Part shown: one piece after another, positions 58,605 to 64,000 of the stretch
Numbering within the stretch: position 1 is the stretch's first letter
How the letters are laid out: every line of letters begins with the position of its first letter
Assembly (NCBI RefSeq): GCF_041381155.1
Contig: NC_091134.1
Location: 71,569,469 to 71,633,468, forward strand
Length of the DNA stretch: 64,000 nucleotides
Direction: 5' to 3'
From: Argopecten irradians
Lineage: Eukaryota; Mollusca; Bivalvia; Pectinida; Pectinidae
Position numbers and translations under genes: made by a program
Notes under the pieces: generated by a model
Seen by the model: the letters and a program-made list of their open reading frames with translations, nothing else
Told to the model about the DNA's origin: nothing
Databases searched by the model: none

Positions 58605-59177
58605 AAAATACAATGTACAAATACAAATATCAATGTCTGCGTTAAATTACATGTACATTGACACTTCTGTAATCATAAAAAGATAAACTCTATGAACCTG
58701 CACTTAATCACATTACCATTTGTTTATTGAAATACAAAAAATCAACAAAACGCATGTGCTACAGGTCTCTTGATAAAGAAATGAATGGAAAAGTGGACTT
58801 TCTACCGCAATAGGCGCTGTTATTCAACACTCAGGGTATAAGATAAACGATGCAGCTGTTGATTAACAATTTGTTTATATTGTACGCATTCTGATTGGCT
58901 GACACGGTGAACTTTAACCGAGCTACATGTACTTTTTTCTTAGTGCAACATCGTCATTTGACAACGTCATTAATAATCGAGTGACGTTACGCTACAATGT
59001 ATGTTGTTATCGCCGCCTGACGTCAAAACTGCTGTTGGAAAGCGTACAGTATATATGAGTCGAGGTATGTGTCAAAAACGTGATTTTTTTCTATGTGAAG
59101 TTTAATAATCTGTGTAACTTGTTTTGACGGAAAAGGATCTGAATACTAGTGAGTTTGGTAAAATTAGTCTGAAACGG
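58605..59177. other. upstream region of gene D finger exon
   Basis: Probably intron or promoter of gene D. It contains a perfect CRE-type TGACGTCA at 59018-59025 and GTGACGTTAC at 58981-58990. There is no direct evidence of a transcription start. Confidence 0.35.
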
Positions 59178-59186
59178 ACTTGCACC

Positions 59187-59574
59187 AATCTGATTAAAAT
59201 ACAGATCCTTATTATCACTACGTTGGATAAGAGGATCTGAGAACATCCCATTAGGGGTCACGTCAAGATGACCTTTTGAAATAGCCAATCAAATTGGCAC
59301 TGCCAGAATCTTGACTGGGGACGAAAGAGTTTGAAAAAGCTGTCCAAATTATTTTCGTGTATGTAGTCATCTCGCCCGAAGTGCACAACAAAGCTAATTG
59401 CATATGTATACTGGGGCGAAAAGACGATTTCAATTAATGTTGTAAGGTGTAGCAACTGCATTTGCTCAGAAGTACACGTGGTATAAAGGTCATCTGGACG
59501 TGAACCCTTATGGGATATTGTCAGATCCTCTATTGAACGGAGTGGTTATAAGGATCTGTGTTTTACTCAGATTG
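59187..59574. mobile_element. 388-bp MITE with ~95-bp inverted ends, duplication GACTTGYAC
   Basis: GACTTGCAC (59178-59186) and GACTTGTAC (59575-59583) flank it. The left arm reads CAATCTGATTAAAATACAG, then AGGATCTGAGAACATCCCAT and GGTCACGTC. The right arm is its complement with about 10-15% differences. It is the longest copy of the family seen at 12270 and 52214. The minus-strand open frames over it lack motifs. Confidence 0.85.
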
Positions 59575-59913
59575 GACTTGTACTTGATTACAGAAGATTA
59601 ATGATTATTTGGCGGGAAGTAAACGGCACGGCTTTGCCATTCGCGTGTTATTTTTATAGTCTGACAAAGAGTTTATATTTTAAGTAACCTTGAAAAAATA
59701 ACTTTAATAATATATGTTAAATGAGAAATATTTCATCTTAAAGTTGTACCCAATTCGAAGACTTTTATATGAATGGATTCTTTATCAAAATATGACTTTT
59801 GAATATTTATTAGTGACTTTTCGCTGATGAAAATATCACTACATCTATTCCTCGTCGTACCTTTATCGGCTAAAAACGAATATCATGTGGTAGAAACAGG
59901 TCACACGACTCGT

Positions 59914-60037
59914 GGTTATTGGATATGGAGTTTATTCCACACTCGTAAGTTATTTTTTAAAAGTTACAAAAGACACTCGTGTCTTTGTAACTTTTAAAAA
60001 ATAACTCATTCGTGTGTAATGAATTCCATATCCAACA
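59914..60037. mobile_element. 124-bp foldback element, duplication ACGACTCGT
   Basis: ACGACTCGT at 59905-59913 and 60038-60046 flanks arms TATTGGATATGGA and TCCATATCCAACA. Inner pairing GTTATTTTTTAAAAGTTAC against GTAACTTTTAAAAAATAAC is perfect, around GACACTCGTGTC. The termini differ from the CAATCT family. Confidence 0.85.
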
Positions 60038-60046
60038 ACGACTCGT

Positions 60047-63000
60047 TGTGTAAGTCTATATATAATCGATAAGATGACACTTGCATTACTGTCAATCCGT
60101 AGTCCGTATAAAGATACGCAAAATTACATGTAAAGGGGAGTAACTCGTACAAGAGCATTGGTGTTATTTTTTATAAACAATGAAACAAATCGCTTATCAA
60201 ACTATTTAATTCAGACTCTAACAATTGCATTTAATTATCTTGATATATTTGTGTAAATAATTTAATATAAGTACATCGACAGTAAATATCGAAGCGCTCA
60301 AGCAGTGTTATTTTTGTTGCAAGTAAATAAATCCTACTGCAGATATGTACTGTACTGTTACAGAGAGTTTCTACTCTATTTCATCTCAGGAAATGATTGG
60401 AAAATCTTTGCATATCAAATTTAGTCTTACCGTTATGTCCCTTACTTGATCAATACACCGGAATTAAATGTCAATAAATCGACAGTCTGACAGTCCTGTG
60501 TTGTTTGCATAGGAAATTACATTTGTAGTCTAATTGTCGTTTGGAGTCGTAATGAAAGTTTCCGACTAAGAAAACAAATTACGTGTCTACATAATATCGA
60601 AGTAAACGTTAACGCTTTGGTTGTTGTATTGCAAATACTATTACGGTTACATCGCATTAATAAATATACCGAAAAAAATTGTGTGTATTTTTAGCACTTT
60701 TTCACAGATTCAGTGTTTTGTCCGGAAATATAAGGCCCATATATTCGAAATTTATAGTCATAGATACTACTTCCGGTGTGAAAAACAAAGCTGTCCCGAA
60801 GGTGATCTGCTTGTGATTACCAATACCTTGTTTGGTAGGTATAATTAAGCTATCTTAAGTCTCTTAAATCTGTATTTGATTTCAATTGTGGTTATTTATA
60901 TGATCTTTTCTTTGTAATTCCATACACGTAACCCGTTTCTTGACACAAATCATGTTCTGAGTATTTGTTCACAAGTCACAAATAATTACTTTGGCAGTAG
61001 TAGTGAAATTTGCATGTCACAAATAATGACTTAAGCTTGCAATAAAACACATGTATTCTTCGAATTCAAATAATTATGGAATAGTTTTTGACAAACCTTC
61101 AAAATTGCAATTTGTATATTAACTGTTATTGCGTTGTTCTTGATTTTTTTAAAGCTAATTATAGATTACATTTAGTCTAGTACAGAAATATCAAATCTCG
61201 TCGTGCTACACGAAAAAAAAGCCTGCATGGAGGCGCTGAATGGATTACAAAGGGGTATTGGAATGTCTGATTACACACATGTTAGTAGTGAGCTTGCATC
61301 GGCCCGCGCAGGAGCTGCGCTCTTTTGACTGTTAGCTGAGATTGTAACCGAAAAGTCTATTGTAATGCACATCTGTACGACGGACGAAGATTTCTGACAG
61401 ATGGTCCTCGGGAACGGATCTAAAGCCACGGTATTATTGTTTGTCTTACGTAGGCATTGTGAGAGTTGAAAGAAATGGCCGGACATATGCATTTTGACCA
61501 GCAAGGACTTAGCCTGAGATACTCTGGCCCTGACACCAGACTTAGACATTTTGACATATAGATGTCTGGTTTAGGGCCAGAGTGCACTGCTATATCAATT
61601 TCTATCAATTTTTTGTTAATATGCAAATCGTCTTTAATCTCGGCGGATTGCTATATTTGGGTAGATATACTATTCATTTGTTGAATAGACAAAGGGTGCT
61701 TCTCGCACGCCATTTCCACTGACTTTCGATACTCAATAATTGCTGGATGGTTGGTACGGACCGTATTTTAAGACATATAGGCAGTCAGTGTCAAATTTTC
61801 CCGGACATGTAAATTTCGCCATGTTTGTTGTCCTAGTTAGACATAAACTTTAACAGGTTGGACGCACACAACATTAACTGTGCAATACTCGATTAACATT
61901 AGAGCTATAGCACAAGACACTTTTGAAACATTAGTCGTGCTCTAACTTCTGATTGGTGATTTACCCAATGCTGAGGGTTACATTTTCAACAAAATCAAAT
62001 GCCTACCCCTTTTTCATAAATGAACATACATTTTGATCAGCCGTAAACTGCATCTAAAACAAATGTTTTCATCTCAATCCTAGCATAAGCATTTATGACC
62101 AAGCAAAAACATCATGGTGATAATGATCCATCCGATAAATAGAAAAAACAAGTTGCTATGTCACTGAAATACTTCTGCCTTCACTTTTATTTGTATTCTG
62201 TCAGCTTGAATTCACATTCCGTTTCTGGAAGTAACCAAGCTGGCCATATTTAAATCTATGGTAGGTCTAAATGTTATTGAAAGTATGAATCATACTAAGC
62301 TTGATTCACTATTTTATGAGGCCTTGAGTATACCTATATAAATAGGATAATTATATATACCTAATCTGTAAATACACATTGATGTTATCTTGGTGAAAGC
62401 TATAGATATATTGATATTATCACATTTTTACTTCTGCCTTCACCTGAAGTTGGACTAAGTATGAGCAGCAAAAGAAATAAGCCTTTGAAAATGATAGTCA
62501 ACCGTACTAGTACTAGTCAGCAAACTAATGTCTGATAAGAAAACGGCTGACAAGTTGATTCTCATGTTATTGGAATAATGGGTAACATTCAGTTTGGGTG
62601 TAAACAAATTTATGTAATCCTTTATATGCAGGACAGTCCGACTTCTGTGAAATGAAAACATTTAAAATTGTCAATACATTTTTAAATAGGGAGCTTGATT
62701 GATAACCTCCATTGCTTACTCTATAGGGCTAAAAGTATAAATGTGTACGGTATATAAAGGTAACTTCTCTTTTATCCAGGACACTTGAACATAATTATAA
62801 TTTCCCATTAGCTGTACACTCTAGCCACTGGAGAGTACTGACAGTGATATCAGTTAATTGTCATCTTTTGACAAGGGAGACAATAAATAGTAATCAATGG
62901 TCATTGTGCAATGATATGTAATCTATGATCCGTTACCCTAACACCCTGTTTGGATACAGCTTTTTAATCAATATTAATATTGTGTATAACTTTATTTTTA

Positions 63001-63280
63001 ACAACTAGACCCTTCATTGTAAATGGTTGCTCAAAGTGGTTACTGTTTACTGGATTATGCCCATTTTGGTTAATTATAAGTCATCTACAAAACTAGCAGA
63101 GATAATTTGAATTATTATTTATGGCATTAATATAAGTATTTCATTATACAACTGTTTGCAAACAGACTGTATGTGAGAGTCTTTTAGTGTTCGTATTTGT
63201 CTGTAGCTATATACCGAGGTAGGTGTAATATTGAAAGGTGTCTGTGACTCATACCTCACTTTTATAAATTTCTTTATTTA
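60047..63280. other. AT-rich intergenic stretch
   Basis: No gene is supported. An ACTTCCGGTGTG (ETS-type) word at about 60768 and a following TTGGTAGGTATAA donor-like word near 60833 could mark a small untranslated first exon of a downstream gene. Open stretches at 61271-61626 show no known domain. Confidence 0.35.
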
Positions 63281-63292
63281 TTTTTTTCACAG
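63277..63292 (+). promoter_or_regulatory. candidate 3' splice site of a fifth zinc-finger gene
   Basis: TTATTTTTTTCACAG ends at 63292. The next bases AAAGTCTGAGAGATGCC resemble the exon starts of genes B and C. No finger is reached before the window ends, so this is a prediction only. Confidence 0.4.
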
Positions 63293-63341
63293 AAAGTCTG
63301 AGAGATGCCTTGAAGAGGGAACCAGTAAATTAGAGACATAA

Positions 63342-63636
63342 GGAAGATCCGTAACAAGTAGGCCACATAGTACGTATGTAGTACACACTGTCGGATCTGT
63401 AACCAGTAGGCCTAGTACACCTGAGTAACCTGACGGATCTGTAACCAGTAGGCCTAGTACATACTGTCGGATCTGTAACCAGTATGCCTAGTACACTCTG
63501 TCGGATCTGTAACCAGTATGTCTAGTACGCACTGTCGGATCTGTAACCAGTAGGCCAGGTACATACTGTCAGATCTGTAACCAGTAGGCCTAGTACACAC
63601 TGTCGGATCTGTAACCAGTGGGCCAGGTACATACTT
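63342..63636. repeat. 34-bp tandem repeat, about eight units
   Basis: The unit reads TCGGATCTGTAACCAGTAGG then CCTAGTACACACTG, with small length changes. It starts about 50 bases after the candidate splice site. Confidence 0.85.
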
Positions 63637-64000
63637 TTGGATTAGTTCATATTACTCAGAAACTGACTGGAACTCATTAAGTCTTAAACCAAAACATGAA
63701 CTTGACTGGGAGAAACATTAAAAAATTGAAAATCAACGTTTAAGTTACTAAACATGGTGACAACTTTTGTGTACTTATAGTTTGGATGACATGTGTATTC
63801 TATCTAAACTTGGCCAACTGATTTGGGTGTAATTGAAGATCATTTCTCACCTGAAAATAAATGATTCATATTATCAAAATACTTTGACTAGTCGTTAGTA
63901 TGAAATATGAGAACTAAGTGAAACAAACAAAGTATTAATAAGAAGGAAGCAGTAGCCGGTTAGTTACAACAAAATACCTAAAATCATTATCTGATTGAGA
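63637..64000. other. right edge of window, nothing recognised
   Basis: AT-rich, without a supported feature. It may be the 5' untranslated part or an intron of the suspected fifth zinc-finger gene. Confidence 0.3.

Noticed and set aside
61271-61626. Two overlapping minus-strand open frames
   Set aside because: No known motif, chance length, and no supporting splice or start context.

Overview
The window looks like intergenic and zinc-finger-rich chromosomal DNA from a marine invertebrate, most likely a bivalve mollusc. The evidence is an AT-rich background, intron-type splice acceptors, a cluster of C2H2 zinc-finger genes with their fingers packed in one terminal exon, Helentron-like non-autonomous elements carrying central ~150-bp tandem arrays (a well-known molluscan element type), and relics of LINE, Penelope-like and DIRS-like retroelements. 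The species cannot be fixed by eye. There is no sign of bacterial operons, CRISPR or rRNA.

Host genes. Four C2H2 zinc-finger (ZNF) loci are present. Gene A (2316-3080 plus 11281-12036, + strand) is split by a mobile element and also carries small frameshifts. Gene B (17916-18965, +) has 12 fingers. Gene C (36973-38580, +) has 12 fingers and an acidic repetitive tail. Gene D (57580-58521, - strand) has 10 fingers. Their finger exons begin with a related sequence just after an AG acceptor, and a similar acceptor and exon start at 63293 hint at a fifth paralogue beyond the right edge.

Mobile DNA. 3081-11280 (8,200 bp) is a foldback-type element. Its long inverted ends are built from tandem repeats, and an exact 9-bp target duplication, TGCGACATC, lies in the middle of a finger codon series of gene A. 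It contains a broken DIRS-like fossil (about 5650-8930) and older repeat debris. Elsewhere there are three Helentron-like elements (16436-17517, 22081-23517, 43331-44871), a CACGG-rich inverted-repeat complex (19131-23690), three related MITEs with 9-bp target duplications (12270, 52214, 59187), a TTAA-type MITE pair, several other foldbacks, two LINE relics, one Penelope-like relic and an inverted pair of tRNA-derived repeats.

Satellites. Three large minisatellites fill about 17.5 kb: a 39-bp unit (26690-33612), a 49-bp unit (45250-51473) and a 47-bp unit (53195-57611). Smaller arrays have units of about 44 bp (1861-2150), 38 bp (42187-42500) and 34 bp (63342-63636). The long open frames across the 39-bp and 49-bp arrays follow from the unit sequence and are probably not genes. 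Three arrays sit on zinc-finger exon edges: the ~44-bp array repeats a splice-acceptor-like segment of gene A, the 47-bp array includes the last codons and stop of gene D, and the 34-bp array starts just after the acceptor of the suspected fifth gene.
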